A DNA stretch of 64,000 nucleotides from CAXXHQ01 sp963665265 (GTDB lineage: Bacteria; Planctomycetota; Planctomycetia; Pirellulales; Thermoguttaceae). Of the stretch, positions 33,096 through 41,527 are shown one piece after another. Both the position numbers and the translations under genes were made by a program. The notes under the pieces were generated by a model that searched no databases, had not been told where the DNA came from, and saw only the letters and a program-made list of their open reading frames with translations. Numbering within the stretch: the first letter of the stretch is position 1; every line of letters begins with the position of its first letter. Where the stretch lies: assembly GCA_963665265.2 (NCBI GenBank), contig OY762224.2, forward strand, positions 1,426,001-1,490,000, read 5' to 3'.

Positions 33096-36000
33096 TTAAG
33101 GTTTGATCTTCACTCGCAACGCAGTGACGGAGTTCGGTTCCACGGCCAACCCAAATACGGGGGTGATCTTGCCTAGCTTCTTCACGCTCGGCGCAATAAG
33201 TCGAGGGGTGGCGAACGAGTTTTCGTCCGTGGCGTTAGCCGTGGTTAATACTGTCGCTTGGGCGTCTGCGTCAACTTTAACGCCGCTCAAGATGATTTCG
33301 GCGTTTTGCAAAATGCCGCTGACATTGACAATTTTCAGAATCAGTTCGTCTTTCTTCTCGCTCAAGCTAGCTGAAACGAAGAGTTGCTCGGCGGCCGGAA
33401 CGTTGATCGACTGAACTAAAACGCCATCCAAGTAACAGCGAACCTCGTCGCCGCTCACGTCCATCCGCACGTCGTACCAACGATCCGTCGTAATCTCGCC
33501 GGAAACGTTCTTGCCGATGGTCGTTTTCTGGCCGTCGTTGATCCACTCGACGCCGTGTTGTTTGTTCCCCCAGCCGCCGAGATTCCAGTGCAGATAATTC
33601 TTCTCGTCGGCCATCCGGACGGCGATCAAGAAGCCTTCATCGCCGCCAGTTTTTCGAGCTTTGAGAGATAGCGTATAGTCGGTCCAAGAAGGATCGCCCG
33701 CCGTAGCCAGCAAGTTGTTCCCGGAGCCTGATTGTCGAAGAACGCCATCCTTAACTTCCCACTCGCCACGCACGAATTTCCAATCCTTAAAGTCGCCCGC
33801 CAAGAGCGTCTTTTCGCCTTGCGAGACCTTCACGTCCATAAACTCGACTTGAGTATTCCACGCACCGAGGGCGATCGCTCCTTTTTCCGGGATCAGAACC
33901 GGCTCTTGCGGACTTCCGGCGACGGTGTTTGTATTGGCGTAGGCCGTCTTTTTAGCTCCTAAAGAAACTGGCGTCCAATGAGTCGTTCTCGGTAGCGTCG
34001 CCTGCTGAATGAACTTGCCGTCCAAGAAGCAACGGACCTCACGATTGACTACCTCGACTCTTAAGTCGTACCAGCGATTGTCTTCAATTTTGCCGGGGAC
34101 GAGCGAACCGACCACCGCTCTTGCGTCGTTGACGGTGGTTTGTAGACCGCAGTTTGAATTTCCCCACCCGCCGACGTTCCACCAGACGTAGTTTTTGTCG
34201 TCGATAACGTTGAAGAGAACCAAAAATCCTTCGCTCCCCGCAAGCTTGCGGGCTTTCGCTGAAAGGACGTATCGTTTTGCGGAGAATTCGCCTAAAACGA
34301 TCTTATCTCCTTCGTCCGAAGCCGTTTGCCGTAAGGCTTCATCCTTCGGCTCCCACTCGCCCGTCAAAACGTTCCAACTGTCAGCGTTTTTTGTGAAATC
34401 GCTCTTCAAGACGATTTTGTCATCCGCCGTGACTTTTACGTCTTTGAATTCCGCTTGCGTCTTCCAGGTTCCGAGGCCGACGGCGACGGTTTCCGCCTTC
34501 GAGTTGTCCCGCTGCGGAATTTTTGCTTTCTGAATCAGCTTGCCGTCCAAATAGCATGAAACGTTGCGATCTCGGACTTCGATTTTCACGTCGTACCAAC
34601 GGTCGTTTTCCAGCGTGCCGGGGACGTTCTTGCCAAAGTCCGCTTTTTTCCCGTCATAGCGATACTGCATGCCATGTTGCTTGTTTCCCCACCCGCCGAC
34701 GTTCCACCACACGTAATTTTTCTCGTCCTCGACGTTGAAGAGGATCAAAAAGCCTTCTTTGCCGCCTGTTTTACGAGCTTTGAGCGAAATATCGTAGTCT
34801 TGCTCTTGGACGTTCGCGGCGGTGATTAAATCGCCGGCGTCGGAAGCGGTTTGACTCAATACGCCTTCCTTCGGCGCCCACTCGCCGTTAATGATGTCCC
34901 AGTCTTCGGGCTTATTCTCGAAATCGCTTTGGAAGAGCGTTTTCGTCCCATGCGTGACCTTTACGTCCTTAAACTCCGCTTGCGTCTCCCAAGTGCCGAG
35001 GCCAATTTTGTACGTCTTGGTTTTCTCCTCCTCGACGGGGAGATATTCGATATTAACAGGCAGGACTCGATCGCCTCGATTCTCGCTGAACATCTTTTGA
35101 ACGTAGTAGGAGGGCGTGGCGTAGACTTGAGCGCCGTTGAAGCGAATCAAGGCCGGACTCCATTTCTGGTCGTTGACGTTCGCCAACAGCGGTGCATAGG
35201 CGGCCCCCGTCACGACGTCGGCGTTCCGTTCCAAGCCGGTTAAGAAAGCGGCTTCGGCGACGGCCGCATGCAAATTTCCCTTGCCCGCCTGACGGGTAGC
35301 CGCAAAGGCTCCCACCAATATTTTGGGATCATTGCGGTCGTAGGAATCGTATTTCTTTGCTTGTCGAATGAAGAAGTCCGCCCCGGCGAAGATGCGTTCC
35401 GTAATCACGTCGGGCTTTTGCTTCGGAGACAAGACGCCACGGTCAAAGGTAGCAATCTTCAACTGCGGGTATTGCTTCTTAATGGCGTCAAAGAACAGTC
35501 CAAATCGTTCACGATACGCTTCACCCATCTGGCAGTCGCCAATTTCCACGTAATGCAAATTGAACGGCTGCGGATGTCCCGCTTCGGCTCGTAGCTTTCC
35601 AAAGCGGCTCGTCTCAGGTCCAACGGAATATTCAATTGCGTCCAAGGCGTCTTGGACGTATTCATTCATTTGATTGAGCGGCGTCTTTTCTTCACGGGTA
35701 ATGCCGCTATTAAGAACCAAGATCGGCTCCGCCCCCGCGTCTTCGCAGAATTGCAGATATTCGTGAAAGCCGAAACCGTTCGTCGTAAAGTAGCCCCAGG
35801 GAGAAAACTGATTGAGCCGTTCGGAAATATCGCCAATCGTCTTTTTCCAAAGAAACGAGTCGGCCAGCTTTTGACGAGGATGACCGCACCCAGCGGAAAA
35901 ACGTATAAAACCGGGTTGCATTTCGGCAATGAGTTCGGCCAAGTCTTGACGAACAATGTTTGAACGATTTTTCCAAGTTTTTTGAGGGAAGAGCGAAACC

Positions 36001-36626
36001 ATGTCCAACCAAGCCGTTCCTGGCTTTGAAAGATAAAGCGCCAGCTTCGCCTTGGGATCGGAGGCGTTGGGAGTTAATGCGAGCTTGTAGTTTTTCCAGT
36101 CGGTTGTAAGCGAGTCAAATTGCTTTTCGGCGTAAACGGTTTTGCCGTCTTCGCTGACCAGCGCGACGGTTAATCCGCCTGAAAAGTCCTTCTCCGCCCG
36201 AGCGAAAAGCGAAAGATCGTAGGCGGCGTCTTTGGCAATAGTGACGCCCCAATTGCCGGAATTGGCTACGCCCGCGTTTTGAGCGTTCTTAACCGTGACT
36301 CGTATGGAGCGAAGATTCTTTTCGCTTATAGGCTTCGTGAGATCGATAGCAGCCTCGGCTCCGCCAACCGCCTCCCAACCGTCCAGCTTGTCGGATTCCT
36401 CGAACGACCGATTGCGAATCCGTTCGGCGTAGAGACCGCCTTCCAAGGCATGGTTGATTTCTTCGAGATTGGCGCCGTAGAGAGTTGGGCTAATCTTGGC
36501 CCCAGGTTTGTCGGCCTGAATCGTGATTTCAATCGTGGCTTTTTCGATGTTGGCCGCATTAATAACTGGAGAAAGCGCCACAAAAACAAAAAAAGAAACT
36601 GCCAAAAGACGACAATCCCGCTTCAT
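33096..36626 (-). CDS. Secreted GH51-like alpha-L-arabinofuranosidase fold, catalytic residues lost
   Basis: ATG 36626 follows GGAG at 7 bases; signal peptide residues 1-24. A carbohydrate-binding-like beta domain (about 60-230) precedes the GH51-type barrel (about 230-520), recognisable by FSPWGYFTTNGFGFHEYLQF, GAEPILVLNSG and FLTGLERNADVV. Three LamG/DUF1080-like repeats follow from about 539, 714 and 915, each with a GLGTWxTQxEFxDVKV start and a WWNVGGWGN core. They split the barrel from its C-terminal beta domain (about 1079-1176). The acid/base site, normally IGNE, reads IGDC (Cys 365). The nucleophile site, normally VGE(Y/W)A, reads VGAFA (Ala 440). The usual RFPGG reads RFSAG. It is therefore probably a non-catalytic, glycan-binding secreted protein. 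Confidence 0.85.
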   Translation of the reverse strand: MKRDCRLLAVSFFVFVALSPVINAANIEKATIEITIQADKPGAKISPTLYGANLEEINHALEGGLYAERIRNRSFEESDKLDGWEAVGGAEAAIDLTKPISEKNLRSIRVTVKNAQNAGVANSGNWGVTIAKDAAYDLSLFARAEKDFSGGLTVALVSEDGKTVYAEKQFDSLTTDWKNYKLALTPNASDPKAKLALYLSKPGTAWLDMVSLFPQKTWKNRSNIVRQDLAELIAEMQPGFIRFSAGCGHPRQKLADSFLWKKTIGDISERLNQFSPWGYFTTNGFGFHEYLQFCEDAGAEPILVLNSGITREEKTPLNQMNEYVQDALDAIEYSVGPETSRFGKLRAEAGHPQPFNLHYVEIGDCQMGEAYRERFGLFFDAIKKQYPQLKIATFDRGVLSPKQKPDVITERIFAGADFFIRQAKKYDSYDRNDPKILVGAFAATRQAGKGNLHAAVAEAAFLTGLERNADVVTGAAYAPLLANVNDQKWSPALIRFNGAQVYATPSYYVQKMFSENRGDRVLPVNIEYLPVEEEKTKTYKIGLGTWETQAEFKDVKVTHGTKTLFQSDFENKPEDWDIINGEWAPKEGVLSQTASDAGDLITAANVQEQDYDISLKARKTGGKEGFLILFNVEDEKNYVWWNVGGWGNKQHGMQYRYDGKKADFGKNVPGTLENDRWYDVKIEVRDRNVSCYLDGKLIQKAKIPQRDNSKAETVAVGLGTWKTQAEFKDVKVTADDKIVLKSDFTKNADSWNVLTGEWEPKDEALRQTASDEGDKIVLGEFSAKRYVLSAKARKLAGSEGFLVLFNVIDDKNYVWWNVGGWGNSNCGLQTTVNDARAVVGSLVPGKIEDNRWYDLRVEVVNREVRCFLDGKFIQQATLPRTTHWTPVSLGAKKTAYANTNTVAGSPQEPVLIPEKGAIALGAWNTQVEFMDVKVSQGEKTLLAGDFKDWKFVRGEWEVKDGVLRQSGSGNNLLATAGDPSWTDYTLSLKARKTGGDEGFLIAVRMADEKNYLHWNLGGWGNKQHGVEWINDGQKTTIGKNVSGEITTDRWYDVRMDVSGDEVRCYLDGVLVQSINVPAAEQLFVSASLSEKKDELILKIVNVSGILQNAEIILSGVKVDADAQATVLTTANATDENSFATPRLIAPSVKKLGKITPVFGLAVEPNSVTALRVKIKP

Positions 36627-36919
36627 GGAATATCTCCGTCAAAGCTGCAATCGGGTTCGGAAGAGGAGCTTGAAAACGACTCGAAGAAGAGCGGCATGCG
36701 GGAAGATACGACCGTTTACAGACCGTTGTTAGCCCGTATTCAGCCAAGTGACATTGAAAAATCCGCCCAACGCCCAGCCTTCTGAAAAGTTCTCGTCGCC
36801 GCAGCGCACGCCGCACGGCTCCCTTCTTGGCGTCAGTCTAGCAGAAGAAAAGGCGATTGCAAGAGAATATGGTTTTCGACGAAACCGCCCTTAGCGGCAA
36901 GTTACGCTCCAAAAAGCGG

Positions 36920-37264
36920 TTAAGCTTGCCTACGCTGCTGAGAATCCATCGCCTTTACCCCCTCCACATTCAAGGCGATCGTGCCTCGCTTATGCAACTC
37001 CAGGCCGGGGAGGGGCGATCCGACGACACGAGCCATTTGTCGGACTTCATCCCATTTCAGGTCCAGCCACGTAAACCACTTTCCTTCGGGAATTGTAATC
37101 GTCACGCCGAAGCGAAAAAGATTCCCTGCGACGGAATGAAAAGCGTACTCCACCTGATTTCGCTGGGCGACGATCCAGCTTTCGCCGTTCCTCTTTAGCT
37201 CGATATAGGGCGGAAGCCATTTGACGAATTCAAGCAGGCGAATATTAAAGTTGCTAGAAGCCAT
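36920..37264 (-). CDS. Hypothetical protein, 114 aa
   Basis: The product (MASSNFNIRLLEFVKWLPPY) looks like a real small beta-rich protein: strands around WIVAQRNQVEYAFHSV, LFRFGVTITIP and KRGTIALNVEGV. No good ribosome-binding site is visible, and no family is recognised. It lies between the GH51-like gene and the zinc-finger/HTH gene at 37334, on the same strand. Confidence 0.5.
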   Translation of the reverse strand: MASSNFNIRLLEFVKWLPPYIELKRNGESWIVAQRNQVEYAFHSVAGNLFRFGVTITIPEGKWFTWLDLKWDEVRQMARVVGSPLPGLELHKRGTIALNVEGVKAMDSQQRRQA

Positions 37265-37333
37265 CGTTCATCATCAAAAAGGAGGGAGACGTTTCGGCGA
37301 ATTTTAGTCGGTCTCGTGCATGAAGCAAAAAGT

Positions 37334-38002
37334 TCACGGACGCTTTCTGACCCTGGTGAGGATATTGTGAACGCATTGCTTGGTCCTGCCCGCCGCTTTT
37401 CCGATCACCTCATACGTATGCCCCGCTATTCTCGCCTCGAATATGCAGAAACGTCGTTCCTTTCTGGTCTTGGCGTCACGAACCTTCCGCAACGCTTCGT
37501 CAAACACGATGGGAGTTTCGCTCTTCTTTCGTCTCATCTGCCGTATTTCGGCATGGGACGCCCACAACGTATTCTCCTTGGAATGCGGCTTGGCGAGGTC
37601 ACGGCGGGTAAGTTGCACGTCTTTGGACGGAGGTTCGCCGACATTCATCAGGAAAACCTTAATGTCTTGCCATTCTTTGGGCAGTTGGCTGGAGTTTTTC
37701 AACCGAAGCCATGCGGCGAGCATTTTTCGGGAACACTCTGGGTATTTACGCCTGGCACAATGCAGGCATCTCTTGGTTAGCCCTTTGATGAGATTGTTGG
37801 TTCGTACCAGTTTCTCCCTGCCGCATTCGCAGCGGCACAGCCACATGCGTACCAATTGCGTTCTCGGACCGAAGCTCTTGCGTACATCCTTGAAGCTATT
37901 TAACGCCGTCCATTTTCCGAATTGCATCCCCGTCAAATCGTCGCAGGAACGAACCTGTTGAGATGTGACTTCCTTCGGATTGGCGATGTTGGCGGATTTC
38001 AT
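37334..38002 (-). CDS. Phage-type zinc-binding and HTH protein, 222 aa
   Basis: Residues about 22-85 read DLTGMQFGKWTALNSF, then WLCRCECGREKLVRTNNLI and TKRCLHCARRKY. This is the phage-associated pattern (D-L-x-G-x-x-F-G-x-W/L-T-V, then W-x-C-x-C-x-C-G and a final Cys pair) seen beside homing endonuclease-like or AP2/HNH-type DNA-binding domains. The C-terminus (about 190-222: AGHTYEVIGKAAGRTKQCVH) looks like a helix-turn-helix. It is likely a DNA-binding protein of mobile-element origin. No catalytic HNH triad is evident. Confidence 0.65.
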   Translation of the reverse strand: MKSANIANPKEVTSQQVRSCDDLTGMQFGKWTALNSFKDVRKSFGPRTQLVRMWLCRCECGREKLVRTNNLIKGLTKRCLHCARRKYPECSRKMLAAWLRLKNSSQLPKEWQDIKVFLMNVGEPPSKDVQLTRRDLAKPHSKENTLWASHAEIRQMRRKKSETPIVFDEALRKVRDAKTRKERRFCIFEARIAGHTYEVIGKAAGRTKQCVHNILTRVRKRP

Positions 38003-38540
38003 TTGGGGCGTCGGAGATTAGCTATCGCTTCTCTTTGCTTACGAGGTGAGGTGTGAATACAGAGTTACGGCGACACGGAATGGAGAAAAGGGAAAGACGG
38101 AATAGTTCCGGATCGTTGAATGAGGGGTTCGCTCAACGTTTCGATAAGAGATTATAGCGGGTTGTTTGCAAACGAAAACCGCCTCTAAATCAGGGGTATG
38201 ACGGCGATTGGGCGCTTCATCGTCTTTTTTTGCCGGCAAAGCGTTGAAAAACAAGAAAGCCAAAAGGCCTCCGTCTCGTTTCGGGAACACGAGTCAGTGC
38301 GACACGGGCGACGGAAGCAACTACGTTGGAGACTGCGTCTTGCCGAGATATGAGAATCAAAAGCGCCAAACATGATTTTGGTTGCGTTGACGCTACGATC
38401 CCCCCCCCAAAAAAAAATCTTACTGCCGGACGATGGTTGCGTTTGATGTCGCAAAGGAAAAAGTTCCGTATCCGCCAAGGTCAGCTTGATCTTTGACGAT
38501 TGACCACGAAAATGCGGGGCACGCCTTCCCTGCGAAGAGC
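38003..38540. other. Intergenic region with C9A9 tract
   Basis: No convincing gene. At 38400-38417 nine C residues are followed directly by nine A residues. The stretch ends at the promoter of the small RNA candidate. Confidence 0.4.
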
Positions 38541-38568
38541 TTGACAAATTGCTTCACTTTATTACATT
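38541..38568 (+). promoter_or_regulatory. Promoter of the small RNA candidate
   Basis: Perfect TTGACA (38541-38546), 16-base spacer, TACATT (38563-38568). The region is A+T-rich around the -10. Transcription would start near 38576. Confidence 0.65.
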
Positions 38569-38575
38569 AAAATCC

Positions 38576-38677
38576 ATGGGCATTCTATTTGCCGGATAGG
38601 TCACTGCCCCGCCTACTGGCCACCCGCCCTAAGTATGACCCTCGTAAGCAGCCCCTATTGCTTACGAGGGTTTTTTT
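38576..38677 (+). ncRNA. Candidate small RNA of about 100 nt
   Basis: A good promoter is followed after about 65 bases by a strong intrinsic terminator, with no protein frame of useful size between them (only a seven-codon ATG-to-TAG frame at 38576). The transcript could form GGCA...TGCC near its 5' end, a G/C-rich middle (CACTGCCCCGCC), and the terminator stem. It matches no RNA family I can name. It could also be a leader of the opposite-strand neighbour, but that gene is antisense to it and lies beyond the terminator. Confidence 0.5.
38638..38677 (+). terminator. Strong rho-independent terminator
   Basis: ACCCTCGTAAGCA (38638-38650) pairs perfectly with TGCTTACGAGGGT (38659-38671) over an 8-base loop, then seven T. 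This is the strongest terminator in the window. Confidence 0.9.
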
Positions 38678-38751
38678 CTACCAATCTCCGCGATGCCTTC
38701 ACCGGCCTTTCCGCGGCGCTTCGAGTTCGGCCTTATATGCAACCTTGAAAG

Positions 38752-39228
38752 CGCAGAAATTTCACCGTCGGTGGCGACCGGCTGCCACTGTCTAGGCCAC
38801 TATTATCTGTAGGCGTCGCTTTGCAAAATTTGGGAGACTCATGAACGCGCAACATTCCGGGCGGGGCAGCCGGAACGTAGCGACGCCGATTATCCACGGC
38901 ATGACAGTTTCCGCCAATTCAGATTTTGCCGAACGTATTCTTCCACGGAGAAGGCGACTGCTTTGCTGGGATCACATGCCTTGGCGAGACAGCATTCAAG
39001 GCCAAGCTTGGCGGGAACGACGTCAAGCATATCCGATCTAACGCGAGTCGCCTCATACAGACCCGTTAGCCCCAGTTTCAACCCTCGATTGCCCGCCTCT
39101 TCCACGACGCTGGCGGCGAATCTGGATACCGATTCGTGGGGATCGCCTTCCAATTTTGCGAGCTTGTCGATTTGCTCACGCAGCCATTGACCGTAATCTT
39201 CCAGCGCCTTCAGGTAGATCGCGTCCAT
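38752..39228. repeat. Long dispersed duplication, copy 2
   Basis: Matches 9132-9612 in direct orientation; see that copy. Identity is near-complete from about 38853 to 39228 and diverged before that. Confidence 0.8.
38890..39228 (-). CDS. Hypothetical protein, 112 aa (duplicated gene, copy 2)
   Basis: ATG 39228 follows GGAGGGC at 3-4 bases, a better ribosome site than copy 1 has. The product (MDAIYLKALEDYGQWLREQI) differs from copy 1 at three positions and is otherwise identical to the end, including the ECCLAKAC cluster. The segments upstream of the two start codons are unrelated, so the two copies are under different control. This copy sits immediately next to the prophage and the small RNA candidate. 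Function unknown. Confidence 0.7.
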   Translation of the reverse strand: MDAIYLKALEDYGQWLREQIDKLAKLEGDPHESVSRFAASVVEEAGNRGLKLGLTGLYEATRVRSDMLDVVPAKLGLECCLAKACDPSKAVAFSVEEYVRQNLNWRKLSCRG

Positions 39229-40099
39229 TTTGCCCTCCAGTTGTTGCTGATCGTCGTAGCTGGCCTATTAAAAATATAGTCCATGTCAAGCTAAAACGAG
39301 CGGCAGAAATTGCGGGCATTTTTGTCATCTCAAGGAAATGGACAAGCTTGGTTTATCTGAGAGGGCTATTTTAATAGTAATAGCATGCCTCATATTGGTG
39401 AACTGTTTCTATACCGCCAACCTTATTTGACGTTCTTCTGGTGCGAGACGATCAAATTCTTCAGCTATGCTCTTGCCATTGTGCTGAGATGTCAGCCCCG
39501 ATCAAAATTCAAACTCCGAAATTACGCACCCTTCGACGCCCTCCGCTTGGAGGTTTTATTCGATACGCGACAGTCGTCGTTGTTCGCTTCATTCGATAAC
39601 GTCAGAAGCGATGCGCGGATTGAACGGCGTCAATTGCGGTTTCTGTTGCCGGTAAATTCCGTGCGGCTGGGGCGAAAGTCAGCGTTGCAGATCGCAAGCG
39701 TCGCTATCTTATCGTTGGCGTTTCTCGTTCCGGTCGTTGGCTCTACGGCATCTACAATCAAATCGTCGGTCAGCCTACTTCTGAATCAATCCTGGCTTTG
39801 GCGTGTGCTGTTGTTCAAGATGGAACGTCCTTCGCCGCGCGATCCTGATAGAAGCATCGCCACACTCAAGACGGACATCAACGAGCGAAGATGCCTTTGA
39901 TGCGAGCGGCGTCAAAGCCTTTTTCACCAGGTTGCGATTTGCTTCTCGGACTCGGAGCGGCGTGCAACCCTTCCCGCCCTTAAGGGTAATTGCGGGTGGT
40001 TGCGAGGTCATGTAGGATTTCTAGCTGAGGCAGTTCCGGCGCTAACCGCGACGTGTGTGCGCGGCTAGGACGGCTGGATAACTCTTGGAGATAGTTTCC
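39229..40099. other. Left flank of the prophage, no clearly startable gene
   Basis: An open frame at 39624-39848 gives very protein-like sequence (RRYLIVGVSRSGRWLYGIYN, then QPTSESILALACAVVQDGTS) with codon use like the prophage genes, but it has no ATG, GTG or TTG before it. It may be a gene fragment, use an ATT start, or reflect a base-call error. The competing frame at 39385-39900 on the same strand looks less protein-like. No promoter or att site was identified. Confidence 0.35.
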
Positions 40100-40984
40100 A
40101 TGAGAGTCGATCAATTGGCGCCGAAAAAAACGGTTATTCGTTGGTCCGACGCAGAATGGGATATGTTGGCGGAACTCGTCAACGCCATGCGACGGAATTC
40201 TCCTGACTCGATTGCAACGCTGGCAAATCGAGCCCAAAAACAGTTCCCCAGAGATCGCCAACGGCCGGGGATACTGACGACGGTAGCTTTACAACCCCTG
40301 GTCGAACGAATCCAAAAAATGGATCGTGCGATTCGGGAAAAGGCGGAAAAATGCGATGAGTTTGCCGCCAAGCTAACTTTTTTCGAGAACGTGCCGACTA
40401 GAGAGCAAGTTCTTCAGAGCGTTACGGAGGAGGAACTGCGAACGCACTTTGTTCCTGGCGTCCTTCAGATGTTGGCTCCAGCGGACGTTCTTTCCGCGTT
40501 CCCTGCCGAAGTATTGCTTGAAGCGATAGGAACAGCCGACTTGGCGGGCCTCGCGGTCAAGAGAATGGTGCGGGACATGCTAAACCGTCCCGTCAACGTC
40601 TCCGTGCAGATGCCGGAGCAACGTCACGCCGCTTCAACGAATCGGATCAAAAACGCTAGCGGGCAGGTGAACGGCTACGCAAACGGCAAGCGAAAGCGCG
40701 TAGTCGTCGTCGGCACGAAGGGCGATCAACCGCGACATCTTCACGAGCGAGTAGGTTCCATAGTCGATCTTACTTGCATCGAAGCGGAGAAGTTGCATGC
40801 GAACGCCATGCCGAGAAACGCGGATTATTACGTCCTTTGGTCGCGGTTCATTTCGCACTCTCATCGCCAGACGGTGTTCGCGGCGATTGAGCCCCGTAAA
40901 ATTTCAGAGCACTTCGCCGGACTCTCGGAGCTTGGAGATTTCATTGAGGGATTGTGCGGCTTGACTACCGTTATGAGATCGTAG
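40100..40984 (+). CDS. Putative regulator with DUF2325-like C-terminus, 294 aa
   Basis: Start ATG 40100 (MRVDQLAPKKTVIRWSDAEW) follows GGAG at 9 bases; an in-frame TTG at 40085 overlaps that site. Residues about 10-60 look like a small DNA-binding helical unit, about 75-100 like a short coiled coil. The last 100 residues (KRVVVVGTKGDQPRHLHERV, AEKLHANAMPRNADYYVLW, then RFISHSHRQTVFA) resemble DUF2325, a small Rossmann-like domain with a conserved Ser-His pair. The first gene of the prophage block, it could control the genes downstream. The family call is tentative. Confidence 0.55.
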   Translation: MRVDQLAPKKTVIRWSDAEWDMLAELVNAMRRNSPDSIATLANRAQKQFPRDRQRPGILTTVALQPLVERIQKMDRAIREKAEKCDEFAAKLTFFENVPTREQVLQSVTEEELRTHFVPGVLQMLAPADVLSAFPAEVLLEAIGTADLAGLAVKRMVRDMLNRPVNVSVQMPEQRHAASTNRIKNASGQVNGYANGKRKRVVVVGTKGDQPRHLHERVGSIVDLTCIEAEKLHANAMPRNADYYVLWSRFISHSHRQTVFAAIEPRKISEHFAGLSELGDFIEGLCGLTTVMRS

Positions 40985-41142
40985 GAGGCGGACATTGCGA
41001 CGTCTCAGCGGTTGAACTTGCGTCAGCGTCGATCGCCGCTGAATTGCTTAACGTCGGCTTGGTTGAGCACATTCGTCCGGACCGTCGATCCAGGGCGTCC
41101 CTACGCTCCGCCTTGAACTGCGCGCATTCCGACGACGAGTGA
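40954..41142 (+). CDS. Small hypothetical protein, 62 aa
   Basis: GTG 40954 follows GAGG at 5-6 bases and overlaps the end of the regulator gene by 31 bases. The product has a helical core (AVELASASIAAELLNVGLVE) with reasonable codon use, then a basic tail. Its TGA (41140-41142) lies within the start region of the next frame, which is +1 relative to it. No family recognised. Confidence 0.45.
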   Translation: MRLDYRYEIVGGGHCDVSAVELASASIAAELLNVGLVEHIRPDRRSRASLRSALNCAHSDDE

Positions 41143-41488
41143 ATATGCGTCCTCGATATCAGGCGGCGCTATACGGCGGACCGGTTCGGACGTTGGTGCG
41201 CGTCGATATTGTATTGGCCGCTCGGAATATAGCGCCGGCAAAGTACGTGTCCGCTTACCTGTTCGTGGGCAGGAGGCCTGCGCTGAACTGGTCGATGAGA
41301 GCCTTGTATTCCGGGTGCATCTCGTTGACGCAATCCGTGGCGAACGGGAAGTCATACTCGAAGCCGAACGCCTATTGGACGTATTGTTCCACGTCTTGGT
41401 TATGGACTTGGAACGCAGGGAGGATTTGCGACAGGAGCTTCCGGCTTCTCTGGCAAATTGCCTCTTGAAAATCGACTTGAGCAATTAG
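41126..41488 (+). CDS. Hypothetical protein without a standard start codon, about 120 aa
   Basis: The frame from 41126 to TAG 41488 is clearly protein-like, especially its second half (SAGKVRVRLPVRGQEACAEL, HLVDAIRGEREVILEAERLL, DLERREDLRQELP), which predicts long amphipathic helices. Upstream in this frame there is no ATG, GTG or TTG before a late internal GTG; the first possible initiator is ATT at 41126. Alternatives are a +1 shift from the 40954 frame at its TGA, or a base-call error. Other frames over the same stretch look like shadows. Function unknown. Confidence 0.45.
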   Translation: MPTTSEYASSISGGAIRRTGSDVGARRYCIGRSEYSAGKVRVRLPVRGQEACAELVDESLVFRVHLVDAIRGEREVILEAERLLDVLFHVLVMDLERREDLRQELPASLANCLLKIDLSN

Positions 41489-41527
41489 TTTTTGACCATA
41501 CTCTAACCGTTAAATGGAGAACAAGCG

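Noticed and set aside
36279..36785. Plus-strand frame crossing the GH51-like gene start
   Set aside because: Lies mostly antisense to the signal peptide and binding domain; no motif or ribosome site.
37380..37961. Plus-strand frame of 193 codons opposite the zinc-binding/HTH gene
   Set aside because: Ser/Arg/Cys-rich antisense composition; the minus-strand product has a recognisable motif.
39385..39900. Plus-strand frame of 171 codons left of the prophage
   Set aside because: No ribosome site and poor protein-like character; a different frame at 39624-39848 over the same bases is more convincing.
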